Shown here: positions 29,544 through 38,749 of the stretch, in pieces
Numbering within the stretch: the stretch's first letter is position 1
How the letters are laid out: each line of letters begins with the position of its first letter
Source: Acetivibrio alkalicellulosi
GTDB taxonomy: Bacteria; Bacillota; Clostridia; Acetivibrionales; Acetivibrionaceae
Assembly: GCA_008125075.1 (NCBI GenBank)
Contig: VLTH01000001.1
Coordinates: 1,028,671 to 1,092,670 of the forward strand
Direction of reading: 5' to 3'
DNA: 64,000 nucleotides
The notes under the pieces: model-generated
What the model saw: only the letters and a program-made list of their open reading frames with translations
What the model was told of the DNA's origin: nothing
The model's database searches: none
Position numbers and translations under genes: made by a program

Positions 29544-29877
29544 AAAATACACCCCTAATACATTAACCAACTAGTTTCCTTTAACCTCTACCTCAACTTA
29601 ATACAATAACAATAAATTATTATAAAACAAAAGCTAAAAATACTACATTAATAATTATAATATAGCTTATGTGATAAGTATACTAAAAAATGAAACGGAG
29701 AAAAGGGGTGTATATTTTAGTATTTTTTTAAAAACTTTTTTCTAGACTTATTCATAATCTTTTATATTGGTTTTTACATTTTATGTATTATTCCTTTGTA
29801 AATGTTTGTTTTTTGTAATTTTTTTTTGATATATATACGCAAGTTATATATGATTAGATAAAAAATTAAGAAACCTA

Positions 29878-29937
29878 CCCCCCCCAAAAAAAATTTTAAT
29901 CATGTATATATAAATAATCTCTGTCTTTTGTTATAAT
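29878..29937 (+). promoter_or_regulatory. C8-A8-T4 homopolymer tract upstream of a -10 box
   Basis: Bases 29878-29897 are eight C, eight A and four T in a row, in a region otherwise nearly devoid of G/C. A TATAAT lies at 29932-29937, about 60 bases before the GGDEF/HD-GYP start, with no clear -35. The tract is prone to slippage and bent. The rest of 29544-29997 shows no gene. Confidence 0.5.
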
Positions 29938-29997
29938 ATAAATTGCATTGAGCCATATAAATATCATAAATCAATCAATAGTATTAGGGGTGTAAAA

Positions 29998-31551
29998 ATG
30001 AATTTAATTAAAAAACTACATCTATTCTTAACTTCTCACATAAGCTATGTAATAAAACATCACTTAAATACTCCACTTAAAATTATCGAATTTATTATGT
30101 TTCAATCATCTTACATTATACTTGCTGTTATGCTTACCAATAGGATGTTACCTCCAGAATTTGTACCAATATTAGGACAGTTTCAGCTTTTTTTTGCGCT
30201 CTATATTGCTTTTAGGTTCCGTTACTTTGGTTTGTCAATTGCTTTATTTTTTAATCTAGTAGAGGGTTCATATCTTCTTTTAATATTCACACAAACACCC
30301 AACTTATCCCTTTTAGCTGGATTGACCTCAAAATTTCTTACTATAGTATCATCTATAATAGTTGCATTTTTGGCAAACAGTTCTGAGTCAAAAAAACAAA
30401 AGCTCCAGGATCAAAAAAACAGGTTGGAGATTCTTGCCGTAACTGATGATCTTACAGAAGTATATAACCAAAGATTTTTTAACTCAGTGCTAGAGGATGA
30501 AATTGAGAAAACACAAAAAAACAAAAGTACATTAGGGTTGATACTTATTGATATAGATAATTTTAAAATGTGCAATGATATTTATGGACACAATTTTGGA
30601 GACACAATTTTGAAAACAACTGCCTCAATACTAAAAAAAGTATCTGGGAAAGATAACGTGGTTTTTAGATACGGTGGAGATGAGTTCGCAGTAATTTCTC
30701 CAAGTTCTAACCTCCAATCCATCCATCAACTGGCTCATGATATACATGATGAATTTAATATAACTGTTCAAAATTGTCATAAAGACATTTTGCACAGAAA
30801 GACAACTCTATCTATGGGTTTGTCTCTATACCCTGATATGGCATCTACTAAAGACGACTTGATTGATCAAGCGGATATGGCTCTTTATCATTCAAAAAAC
30901 CAAGGTAAAAACACCATACATTTTTATCAGGATGTGATTAAACAGCTAAGAAAAAATATTAGCTTGGACCATCAGCAGTTGATTGGGGTTTTCAGAGCCT
31001 TACTAAGCACAATATCTGCAAAAGATAGATATACCCTTGGTCACTCAGAACGAGTGTCATCCTATTGTGTAATGATAGGCGAAGCTCTTGGTCTAAGTCT
31101 TAAAGATATAAGCACTCTCCAATACGCAGGTTTATTACACGATATAGGAAAAATTGAAATAAAAAAATCAGTACTTAATAAAAAAGGTTTTCTTACAGCA
31201 AAAGAGCTTGACCATATAAGGCTTCACCCCATTTACAGTGCCAATATTTTAGAACCCCTCAAGGATATGGACAGTTTAATTGACTTTGTCCTTCATCATC
31301 ATGAAAGGTATGACGGAAAAGGATACCCTAATGGACTCAAAGGCCAGCAAATCAGCCTTGGTGCAAGAATATTATGTGTTGCTGATTCTTTTGATGCAAT
31401 GATGTCTGAACGTCCATATAGTAAAAGCATATCAATTGATGAAGCCTTTGTTGAACTTGAAAAAAACGCTGACTCACAGTTTGACCCTTATATTGTCAAC
31501 TTGTTTATTTCAACAATGAAGAAAAACAAGGAGTACAGTAATGTAGTATAG
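29998..31551 (+). CDS. Membrane GGDEF plus HD-GYP cyclic-di-GMP enzyme
   Basis: 517 residues. An N-terminal membrane sensor has about 4 helices (30-130), followed by a short coiled coil. GGDEF is at about 145-305 with an intact RYGGDEFAV active site, suggesting diguanylate cyclase activity. HD-GYP phosphodiesterase is at about 325-505 with HDIGK and HHERYDGKGYPNGL, both complete. Opposing activities in one protein usually mean one dominates under a given signal; the signal is unknown. An AGGGGTG site precedes the ATG. Likely controls motility, attachment or sporulation. Confidence 0.93.
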   Translation: MNLIKKLHLFLTSHISYVIKHHLNTPLKIIEFIMFQSSYIILAVMLTNRMLPPEFVPILGQFQLFFALYIAFRFRYFGLSIALFFNLVEGSYLLLIFTQTPNLSLLAGLTSKFLTIVSSIIVAFLANSSESKKQKLQDQKNRLEILAVTDDLTEVYNQRFFNSVLEDEIEKTQKNKSTLGLILIDIDNFKMCNDIYGHNFGDTILKTTASILKKVSGKDNVVFRYGGDEFAVISPSSNLQSIHQLAHDIHDEFNITVQNCHKDILHRKTTLSMGLSLYPDMASTKDDLIDQADMALYHSKNQGKNTIHFYQDVIKQLRKNISLDHQQLIGVFRALLSTISAKDRYTLGHSERVSSYCVMIGEALGLSLKDISTLQYAGLLHDIGKIEIKKSVLNKKGFLTAKELDHIRLHPIYSANILEPLKDMDSLIDFVLHHHERYDGKGYPNGLKGQQISLGARILCVADSFDAMMSERPYSKSISIDEAFVELEKNADSQFDPYIVNLFISTMKKNKEYSNVV

Positions 31552-31567
31552 TTTTTGCTTAAAATAC

Positions 31568-32026
31568 TTAATTATTTTGCTTTTTATTGTACTCACTTAC
31601 CTTCTCTTTTATTTTTATTACTATTATCACAAATACTGTTACTCCAGTAAAATTGAAAAATATATCTCTATACGCATTTGGATGCAATGTCTCAAAAAAT
31701 CCAACAAACCAAACATATAAAAATACAACTCCCATAGAAATAGCATAAGGTATAAGGTAAGTTAATATCTTACTTTTAGTTTTAAACTTATGAAATAGAA
31801 TAATTGTAATAACACCAATTAATACAACTACAGCTCTATTTAGAATATGTAAATTTGTGTCTGTTGTTTTCCCCTGATATAGCTGCAAAGAGCTGCTTAC
31901 TAGTGTTGTAATTGTAAAAAGCACACTAAAGATAATACCACCATGTTTTAATGTTGTTGTTATTTTGTTAATCAAATTAATCCACCTTTGCTTTGATTTT
32001 TTTATAAATATATCTGAAATAAACAA
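31568..32026 (-). CDS. Small four-helix membrane protein
   Basis: 152 residues with four hydrophobic segments (about 27-47, 61-81, 88-108, 124-144), a basic N-terminus and a Lys-rich tail. It resembles small clostridial membrane proteins of unknown function (perhaps DUF6608; unconfirmed). No catalytic motif is visible. It lies 21 bases after the lipid kinase on the same strand, so they may be co-transcribed. Confidence 0.6.
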   Translation of the reverse strand: MFISDIFIKKSKQRWINLINKITTTLKHGGIIFSVLFTITTLVSSSLQLYQGKTTDTNLHILNRAVVVLIGVITIILFHKFKTKSKILTYLIPYAISMGVVFLYVWFVGFFETLHPNAYRDIFFNFTGVTVFVIIVIKIKEKVSEYNKKQNN

Positions 32027-32047
32027 AAATTAATTCTCATCTACATC

Positions 32048-32953
32048 TTATTGTGACCTTTCTGCTGGAACAATTATAGTTAAACCTTTTGGTATAATTT
32101 TAAAATTCGCCTTTCTTGTTATATATATATCTCCATCTACATTTAGTGCAACATCATCTAAACTTTCAATGGATATTCTTTTACACTTTTTCATAGTAAT
32201 TATATCAAGTCCAATATGATTTCCCTTTTTATAAACTGGTAGTAGTTTTAATACTCTAAGTTTTGAAACATCTTTAACCATACATACATCTAACAATCCA
32301 TCATCTATAAGGGCATCTGGAGCTGGAGTTATACCTCCCCCATATTTTTTAGCATTTGCAACAACTATAAATAAATACGTTGAAGAATAAGATTTATCAT
32401 CTATTAATATTTCAAAGTGTAACGGACGCTTTTTTACTAAAGCAGTAAAAACCCCACCATAATAAGATAATGCTGAAGGAAAAAACCATAGTTTTTTAAA
32501 CTTAGAAGCTTCACTTCCAGCATTTGCATCAAAGCCAATTGATGATATGTTTAAAAAAAATCTTTCATTTACCATGCCAACATCAATTTTCTTTTCATTT
32601 CCATTAAGTAGTAAAGGCAAGTTCTTTTTGTAATGCCATGAACTTTCATCATAAATAGTTCGTGATAGATCATTTCCTGTTCCCGTTGGGATAATCCCAA
32701 TAGGTATACTTTCTTTATTTTCTTTTGATAAAACATAGTTTATTAAGCTATTAATAGTGCCATCACCACCAACAGAATATAATCTTAAATCACCACATTT
32801 TTTATATTTATCAATTGCATTAGCTACTTCACTAGGTTTTTTAGTTATTTCTAAACAAATATCAAAATCATTTTTTAGTTTTTCTACATATATCATAAAA
32901 TCTTTATATTTTTCTCTTCCTGCATTAGGGTTTATAATAAATATATGTTTCAT
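32048..32953 (-). CDS. YegS/DAGK-family lipid kinase
   Basis: 301-residue diacylglycerol/sphingosine-kinase-fold enzyme that phosphorylates a lipid at the membrane. N-terminal IINPNAGR, the ATP-binding SVGGDGTINSLIN and PTGTGNDLSR are all present; the C-terminal beta-sandwich has GIPTGGGI-like YGGGITPAPDALIDDGLLDVCMV. This matches bacterial DgkB/YegS. It probably recycles diacylglycerol released by teichoic-acid synthesis. Start follows AGGAGAC. Confidence 0.93.
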   Translation of the reverse strand: MKHIFIINPNAGREKYKDFMIYVEKLKNDFDICLEITKKPSEVANAIDKYKKCGDLRLYSVGGDGTINSLINYVLSKENKESIPIGIIPTGTGNDLSRTIYDESSWHYKKNLPLLLNGNEKKIDVGMVNERFFLNISSIGFDANAGSEASKFKKLWFFPSALSYYGGVFTALVKKRPLHFEILIDDKSYSSTYLFIVVANAKKYGGGITPAPDALIDDGLLDVCMVKDVSKLRVLKLLPVYKKGNHIGLDIITMKKCKRISIESLDDVALNVDGDIYITRKANFKIIPKGLTIIVPAERSQ

Positions 32954-33056
32954 ATATGTCTCCTTGTAAATTCATGTACCGACAATTCAATTAAACTCCT
33001 CGTTCTAGTAGTATTATACTATTTTTTTAGAATATTGACAAATAATAGTTTCAACC

Positions 33057-33094
33057 GTGTGCATTTAGTGAATGTGAAGAAAAACATGCACCCT
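33057..33094 (+). repeat. Dispersed hairpin repeat, family C copy 3
   Basis: Best-preserved copy: GTGTGCAT, then TTAGTGAATGTGAAGAAAAA, then CATGCACCC. The arms GTGCAT and ATGCAC pair. It lies between the divergent lipid kinase and dockerin beta-helix genes; nothing else is seen in 32954-33338. Confidence 0.65.
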
Positions 33095-33338
33095 TCTAAG
33101 ACTTTTCTATTGTATAATTATACATTGCATTGTACAATAGAAATAAGATTGATTTTATAATGGATACAAGCTATTTGTGCAAGACAAGTTTAAAGATTAC
33201 TGTGAACAAAATTCATAAGAAACTCATCTTAAGTTAAACTAATTCCGTTAACTGGACTTTTCGCCTGATTTCTACTCATTTATTACTGATCGTAATTACT
33301 GGAAGAAATAATTTTTAAAAAGGCCAAGGAGAGATAAT

Positions 33339-35018
33339 ATGACTAAGAAGATTTTTATTTTATTTGCATTGGTTGTGCTGATTAACAGCTTAATGCTAAC
33401 TACTGGGATTCTAGCCGAGAGTTCTGATATAAAAACCACTACTATGTCTACAAAACCACTAATCGGTGATATTGATGGAAATGGTTATATTAATTCAACT
33501 GATCTTGTTTATATGCGTAGATATCTTCTCGAAATTATTAAAGAATTGCCTGTTGAAGATAAACTTTGGGTTGCAGATTTAAATGGAGATAATTTAATTG
33601 ATTCTATAGACTATATACTTTTAAGAAGAAGGGTACTAAATATTATAAGTGTTTTTCCAAAGGAACAGATTACTCCACCTCCTGCTATAACTCCAGATCC
33701 TGATGAAGGCTGGACTGTAATTAATCCTGCCAGTGACAGTCGGATCATTTATGTAAGTAGTTCGACGGGTAACGACAGTAATGACGGTTTATCTCCTGAC
33801 AGCCCAGTTGAAACACTAACTCGCGCCAGCGCATTAATGAGAGATGGTTACCCTGATCATATGCTTTTAAAGCGTGGTGATGTCTGGAAAGATCAACCTT
33901 TAGGTCGATTTAAAAGTGGGCGTAGTGAATCAGAGCCTATGGTAATCTCATATTATGGTGAAAGTGGTAACCGCCCATTGATAAAATGTAGTAATAATTT
34001 TATTGATCATGCTGGTAGGGTATTTGGTAATTTTGCTCTCATTGGATTAGAATTAGTAGGATATAGAATGGATCCAAAAGATTCTGATTACGACCCTAGT
34101 GCAAAGCACCCTATTATTAGATTGGTAGGAGGTGGAGATAACATCCTTATTGAGGACTGTAAGCTTAAATTCATGGAGATTGTTGTTCAAGGTTATGATG
34201 GTAATATATATCGAAATTTCAAACTAAGAAGAAATATAATAATTGATGTTTATTCTCACGGTACAACCACAAACAATAGCATCAGGCCTTCTGGAATCTA
34301 TGCTTCAAATACAGATGGTTTACTGATTGAAGAAAATGTATTTGACCACAATGGATGGAATGCAGATATTCCTGAAGCTAATGCCAACATGTACAATCAT
34401 AATATATATTTGCAAGTAAGTAATGTTGGTAACAAAGTGGTAGTAAGAGGAAATATCATTACCCGTGGTTCAAGTCACGGTATTCATGGTAGACCAGGTG
34501 GACTTTATGAAGACAATCTTCTTGTATTAAATGCAATATCATTGCAGTTAGGATACAAAGGTTCCCCACTTAAGGCAGGAACTTTTGCTATTGCAAGAAA
34601 CAATGTAATACTAAATGGAAGATTAATGGATCCTAATGACTCTGCTTGGCCTCGAACAAGAGCTTTATGGGGTATACATTTTGATGACATTGGTGATGGG
34701 GACGTTAGGATAGAAAGAAACATCGTGGCAAATAGACGTGACAATGGTGTAAATAATGGAATTAAGAGTTCTACTGAAGTAAAATATATTAACAATATTC
34801 AATATAACTGGGGTGGAGGTATAGGTGACATGACTGATACCTCTTGGCCTGATCCTGATAGAAGTATAGAAAGTTACCATGGCTCTTTAGGTAAGACTCC
34901 TACATTTGAAGCGTTTATAGACGTTGTGAGAAATCGTGGATTGAAAGAATGGCCTCTAGAATACACTGCTTATGCAGTTAATGAATATATCCGACAGGGC
35001 TTTGATCTAGTTGAATAA
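33339..35018 (+). CDS. Dockerin-bearing right-handed beta-helix protein
   Basis: 559 residues. Signal peptide 1-26 (ILAES). The type I dockerin is N-terminal at about 42-106 (DIDGNGYINSTD, DLNGDNLIDSID). A Pro-rich linker (TPPPAITPDP) follows. Residues about 135-559 form a right-handed parallel beta-helix (DUF1565-like start IIYVSSSTGNDSNDGLSPDSPVETL; many N-rich turns such as IEENVFDHNGW and VVRGNIITRGSSHGIHG). This fold is typical of pectate lyases and other polysaccharide lyases or sulfatase-independent depolymerases. I cannot assign the exact family or catalytic residues. AAGGAG site. Confidence 0.87.
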   Translation: MTKKIFILFALVVLINSLMLTTGILAESSDIKTTTMSTKPLIGDIDGNGYINSTDLVYMRRYLLEIIKELPVEDKLWVADLNGDNLIDSIDYILLRRRVLNIISVFPKEQITPPPAITPDPDEGWTVINPASDSRIIYVSSSTGNDSNDGLSPDSPVETLTRASALMRDGYPDHMLLKRGDVWKDQPLGRFKSGRSESEPMVISYYGESGNRPLIKCSNNFIDHAGRVFGNFALIGLELVGYRMDPKDSDYDPSAKHPIIRLVGGGDNILIEDCKLKFMEIVVQGYDGNIYRNFKLRRNIIIDVYSHGTTTNNSIRPSGIYASNTDGLLIEENVFDHNGWNADIPEANANMYNHNIYLQVSNVGNKVVVRGNIITRGSSHGIHGRPGGLYEDNLLVLNAISLQLGYKGSPLKAGTFAIARNNVILNGRLMDPNDSAWPRTRALWGIHFDDIGDGDVRIERNIVANRRDNGVNNGIKSSTEVKYINNIQYNWGGGIGDMTDTSWPDPDRSIESYHGSLGKTPTFEAFIDVVRNRGLKEWPLEYTAYAVNEYIRQGFDLVE

Positions 35019-35095
35019 AAGGTTTGCTAAAGTTATTATAAATACCTCGAAGCAATCTCTAATCTTTTACCATAGCCTGTTTTAAAGGTTTGTGT

Positions 35096-35127
35096 TTAGC
35101 CCAGAATTATTAGTAGTTTTGGGCTAA
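35096..35127 (+). terminator. Hairpin after the beta-helix gene
   Basis: TTAGCCCA and TGGGCTAA form an 8-bp stem about 80 bases past the stop. A second stem CATTGCT/AGCAATG follows at 35138-35160. Neither has a clean T-run, so termination is plausible only. Confidence 0.4.
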
Positions 35128-35264
35128 TGGTATTATCATTGCTTTTTCTCTTAGCAATGACTCGAATATTTAACTTTTTTGCAATCTTTTTTCTAAATAT
35201 AATTCTGTTTTCCCAAAATACTTATTGGGTATAAATAATTAAAATATTCAGGAGGAAATAAAAA

Positions 35265-35921
35265 ATGGATACTATATATGATATTTTTTACACTTATCTA
35301 TCTAAAGAAGATAAAGAATCTTGTGTAAAATATGCTTTAGATCTGCTTGAAAAAAAAACTGTCAATATTGTTGAATTATATACTAAAATTTTAGAACCTT
35401 CTCTAAATAATATAGGTTGTGAAGTTGGAAAAGAAAACTTATGCATATGGAAAGAACACGTAAGAAGCAGTATAATACGTACAATAATAGAATGTTCTTT
35501 CCCATACGTTTTAAAAGAAAGAGATCTTAATAATACCCTAAAGAAGAATTTAACAGCAATTGTTATTTGCCCTGATGGAGAATACCACGAAATTGGTGCA
35601 AGAATTATTGCAGACTTTTTTACTCTTTGTGGCTACAATACTATTTTTGTAGGAGGAAGTACTCCTAAAAATGAGTTTTTGTCTGTTGTAAATACAATAA
35701 GACCTCATTACGTAGCTATAAGTGTAACAAATTATTATAATTTAGTTTCTGCAAAAAAAACAATAGAACTTTTAAGAGAAAAAGTAAATACTGATGTTAA
35801 GATTGTTGTTGGAGGTCAGGCATTTTTGAATAAAAAAAATATCTTAAAAGATATAGATGCCAATTATCTTATTCAAACTTTTGATGACATTAAAAAACTT
35901 TCTGAGGAGGATTCTTTATGA
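35265..35921 (+). CDS. Cobalamin-binding domain protein (photoreceptor/sensor type)
   Basis: 218 residues. A helical B12-binding-2 bundle is at about 1-85 (ILEPSLNNIGCEVG, IWKEHVRSS with the conserved Glu-His), and a B12-binding Rossmann domain at about 90-205. The His ligand is in CPDGEYHEIGARI. The usual DxHxxG is ExHxxG here, the form I associate with CarH/LitR-like light sensors, not methyltransferases. VGGSTPKNEF and VVGGQAF complete the fold. There is no DNA-binding or catalytic domain. It overlaps the ABC permease gene by 4 bases, so it probably senses for or partners that transporter. Confidence 0.85.
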   Translation: MDTIYDIFYTYLSKEDKESCVKYALDLLEKKTVNIVELYTKILEPSLNNIGCEVGKENLCIWKEHVRSSIIRTIIECSFPYVLKERDLNNTLKKNLTAIVICPDGEYHEIGARIIADFFTLCGYNTIFVGGSTPKNEFLSVVNTIRPHYVAISVTNYYNLVSAKKTIELLREKVNTDVKIVVGGQAFLNKKNILKDIDANYLIQTFDDIKKLSEEDSL

Positions 35922-37075
35922 GCTTACCATTTAAAATAGCATTAAGATTTTTAAAATCTAATATTGGTCAGACCATACTTATTATAATAGGAATATCTAT
36001 TGGAGTATCTGTTCAGGTTTTTATAGGGTCTTTAATTCAAGGTCTTCAAAAAAGCCTATTAGACACTACTATTGGGAGTTCTCCTCATATTACAATATTG
36101 TCCACCAACGATAACAAACTAATTGGTGATTGGAAAGAAAAAGTTAATATAATTGAAGATTTTTCAGATATAAAAACCATATCTGTTTCTTCCGATTCTC
36201 CAAGCTTTATAAACTTCAATAACAAAACAGAGTCTGTTTTAATTCGTGGTTTTTTGCCTGATAAAGCAAATAATATTTATAAAATTGAAAATAACATATA
36301 TGAAGGTAAATTTCCTTCAGAAGAATATCAGGTACTTGTTGGAAAAGAACTATCAGATTCATTAGGACTTTTTATTGGTGATAAAATAGAGATTATTACT
36401 CCTCAAAGGGAAATGATTGATTTTACAATCTCTGGTTTTTATGATTTAAAAATAGCCAGCATTAATAGATCATGGATTATTACTAATCTTGAAACTTCAC
36501 AAAAAGTTTTTGATTTCGGAGATTTTGTAACTTCTATAGAAATTCAGGTAAATGAAGTGTTTGATGCTGATTTAATAGCAAGCAACATTATAAGTTCTTT
36601 AAATAGTTCTGAAATTGATGTTCAGAATTGGAAAGATCAAAACCAACAGTTACTTAGCGGTCTTAATGGACAAAGTGTTTCTAGTATAATGATACAGGTA
36701 TTTGTAATGATATCTGTTTTACTTGGTATAGCCAGCGTTCTTGCTATTTCTGTTGTTCAACGATCCAAGCAAATTGGTATACTAAAGGCTATGGGCATAA
36801 AAGACAAAAGCTCTAGCATGATATTCATTTATCAAGGACTGTTGCTTGGCTTAGCAGGGGCTCTTGTAGGGGTTTTTCTTGGTCTAGGACTTTCATTTAT
36901 GTTCAGTAAATTTGCTGTAAACCCTGATGGCACACCTGTAGTTCCACTTTATTTGGATTATTCATTTATTGCTCTGTCTGCTATTATTGCAACAGCAGCT
37001 TCAGTAATTGCTGCACTTATTCCTGCAAGAAAAACTTCAAAATTAAATCCTATAGAGGTGATAAGAAATGGATAA
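35918..37075 (+). CDS. FtsX/MacB-type ABC transporter permease
   Basis: 385 residues with the FtsX/LolC layout: TM1 at about 20-42, a large extracytoplasmic MacB-PCD-like domain (about 45-245), then three helices at about 255-280, 305-335 and 345-370, ending PARKTSKLNPIEVIRNG, the standard terminus. Such proteins do mechanotransmission or lipoprotein/peptide export rather than import. Overlaps both neighbours, so one operon. Confidence 0.9.
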   Translation: MSLPFKIALRFLKSNIGQTILIIIGISIGVSVQVFIGSLIQGLQKSLLDTTIGSSPHITILSTNDNKLIGDWKEKVNIIEDFSDIKTISVSSDSPSFINFNNKTESVLIRGFLPDKANNIYKIENNIYEGKFPSEEYQVLVGKELSDSLGLFIGDKIEIITPQREMIDFTISGFYDLKIASINRSWIITNLETSQKVFDFGDFVTSIEIQVNEVFDADLIASNIISSLNSSEIDVQNWKDQNQQLLSGLNGQSVSSIMIQVFVMISVLLGIASVLAISVVQRSKQIGILKAMGIKDKSSSMIFIYQGLLLGLAGALVGVFLGLGLSFMFSKFAVNPDGTPVVPLYLDYSFIALSAIIATAASVIAALIPARKTSKLNPIEVIRNG

Positions 37076-37757
37076 AATTATAAATATTAAAAACCTAAAT
37101 AAAATATATGGGACAACAATTAAAACTCAGGTACTATTTGATATAAACTTAAGTTTTGATTCTGGCTCTTTTAATTCTATAATTGGAGCTTCAGGTAGTG
37201 GTAAAAGTTCACTTTTAAACATTTTGGGTACTTTAGATAAACCAACTAGTGGAGAACTATATATAAATGGCAAATTGACAACTAATATGAATAAAAATGA
37301 GCTAGCAGAATTGAGAAATGAAACTATAGGCTTTATATTTCAATTTCATCATCTGATTCCTGAGTTTACAGCTTTAGAAAATGTTCTAATACCGCATATG
37401 ATAAAAAACAAAGGTAGAATTCCAAAAGATATAAAAGAAAAAGCAGAAGACTTAATGAATTTAGTAGGATTATCAAAAGTAAAAAATAATCTTGCAACTA
37501 ATATGTCCGGTGGTCAGCAACAAAGAGCAGCAATAGCAAGATCTTTGATTAACAATCCTTCTATAGTTTTAGCAGATGAACCCACCGGAAATCTTGATTC
37601 AGAATCAACTGAAACTGTATATAAAATGCTTCGTGATATAAATGAAAAGTTTAAAACTACCTTCATTATTGTAACTCACGATAAAAAAATTGCTGAGATG
37701 ACAGATCGTATTATTGAAATAAAAGATGGAAAAATTAATTTGGATATTTTAAGATAA
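37068..37757 (+). CDS. LolD/MacB-like ABC transporter ATPase
   Basis: 229 residues. Walker A GASGSGKSS, Q-loop FQFHHLIPEF, signature MSGGQQQR, Walker B VLADEPTGNLDS and the H-loop VTHDK are all intact. It pairs with the FtsX-like permease, which it overlaps by 8 bases. The substrate is unknown. Last gene of the B12-sensor/ABC operon. Confidence 0.95.
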   Translation: MDKIINIKNLNKIYGTTIKTQVLFDINLSFDSGSFNSIIGASGSGKSSLLNILGTLDKPTSGELYINGKLTTNMNKNELAELRNETIGFIFQFHHLIPEFTALENVLIPHMIKNKGRIPKDIKEKAEDLMNLVGLSKVKNNLATNMSGGQQQRAAIARSLINNPSIVLADEPTGNLDSESTETVYKMLRDINEKFKTTFIIVTHDKKIAEMTDRIIEIKDGKINLDILR

Positions 37758-37841
37758 AGGTATATGATAAGATGGTATATAATTAAAAAAGAGATATTAA
37801 TAATTTATAACAAATCTATTTTTTAAAAGGAGTGGATAAAA

Positions 37842-38654
37842 TTGAAAACCATAACATTGCATAACAACATCGAAATGCCTGTATTAGGATTTGGAACATA
37901 CCAGCTAGAAAACAACCAAGCTACTTCAGATTTAATTATCAAGGCACTTGACATTGGATACAGGCACATTGATACAGCCTCTTTTTATGGAAATGAAGAA
38001 TCTATAGGAAAAGGTATCAAAGAAAGCTCAATTTCAAGAGAAGATATATTTCTTGTGACAAAAGTATGGAATTCAGATCAAGGATATGATAATACAATAA
38101 AGTCATTTAATGAATCATTAAAAAAATTACAAACAGATTATCTTGACCTTTACTTAATTCATTGGCCTAAAGATTTAAGTAAAGAAACATGGAGAGCATT
38201 TGAAGATTTATATAAAGAAAATAAAATCAGATCTATAGGCGTCAGTAACTTCTTGATTAATCATTTGGAAGATTTATTATCCACTGCAAAAATAACTCCA
38301 ATGGTAAATCAAGTAGAATTTCACCCTTATCTTGTACAACCACAGCTCTTAGATTATTGCTCTAAAAATAATATAAAAGTTGAAGCCTGGAGCCCACTTA
38401 TGAGAGGTGAAATTGCAAATATTGATGTAATTGATAAATTGGCAAAAAAGTATAATAAAACTCATGCACAAATTGTACTCAGGTGGAATGTACAACTAAA
38501 CATAATTACAATACCAAAATCATCAAATGTAGATAGAATTAAATCAAATTTTCAGATATTTGATTTTGAGCTTACTAAAGAGGATATGCTAAGTATTAGT
38601 CGACTAGATAGAGGAAAAAGAATTGGTCCTGACCCTAATAATTTTGATTTTTAA
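37842..38654 (+). CDS. Aldo/keto reductase
   Basis: 270-residue NAD(P)H-dependent reductase of the AKR superfamily. PVLGFGTYQL, GYRHIDTASFYGNE (Asp-Tyr of the tetrad), VTKVW (Lys), LYLIHWP (His), SIGVSNF and IPKSSNVDRIKSNF are present. TTG start, with AAGGAG 10 bases upstream. It probably reduces aldehydes such as methylglyoxal or sugars. It is convergent with an alcohol dehydrogenase gene. Confidence 0.95.
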   Translation: MKTITLHNNIEMPVLGFGTYQLENNQATSDLIIKALDIGYRHIDTASFYGNEESIGKGIKESSISREDIFLVTKVWNSDQGYDNTIKSFNESLKKLQTDYLDLYLIHWPKDLSKETWRAFEDLYKENKIRSIGVSNFLINHLEDLLSTAKITPMVNQVEFHPYLVQPQLLDYCSKNNIKVEAWSPLMRGEIANIDVIDKLAKKYNKTHAQIVLRWNVQLNIITIPKSSNVDRIKSNFQIFDFELTKEDMLSISRLDRGKRIGPDPNNFDF

Positions 38655-38662
38655 CTTTCTAA

Positions 38663-38709
38663 GGGGATTTAAGTCGTTATCACATTTTTTTGACAACACT
38701 TAAATCCCC
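38663..38709. terminator. Bidirectional terminator between AKR and ADH genes
   Basis: GGGGATTTAAGT and ACTTAAATCCCC form a perfect 12-bp stem around a 23-base loop; the loop holds a T7 tract. It sits between convergent stops. Confidence 0.85.
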
Positions 38710-38749
38710 ACCTTAAGAAATTGGAATATTCTCTTTTATAGCAAACTGC

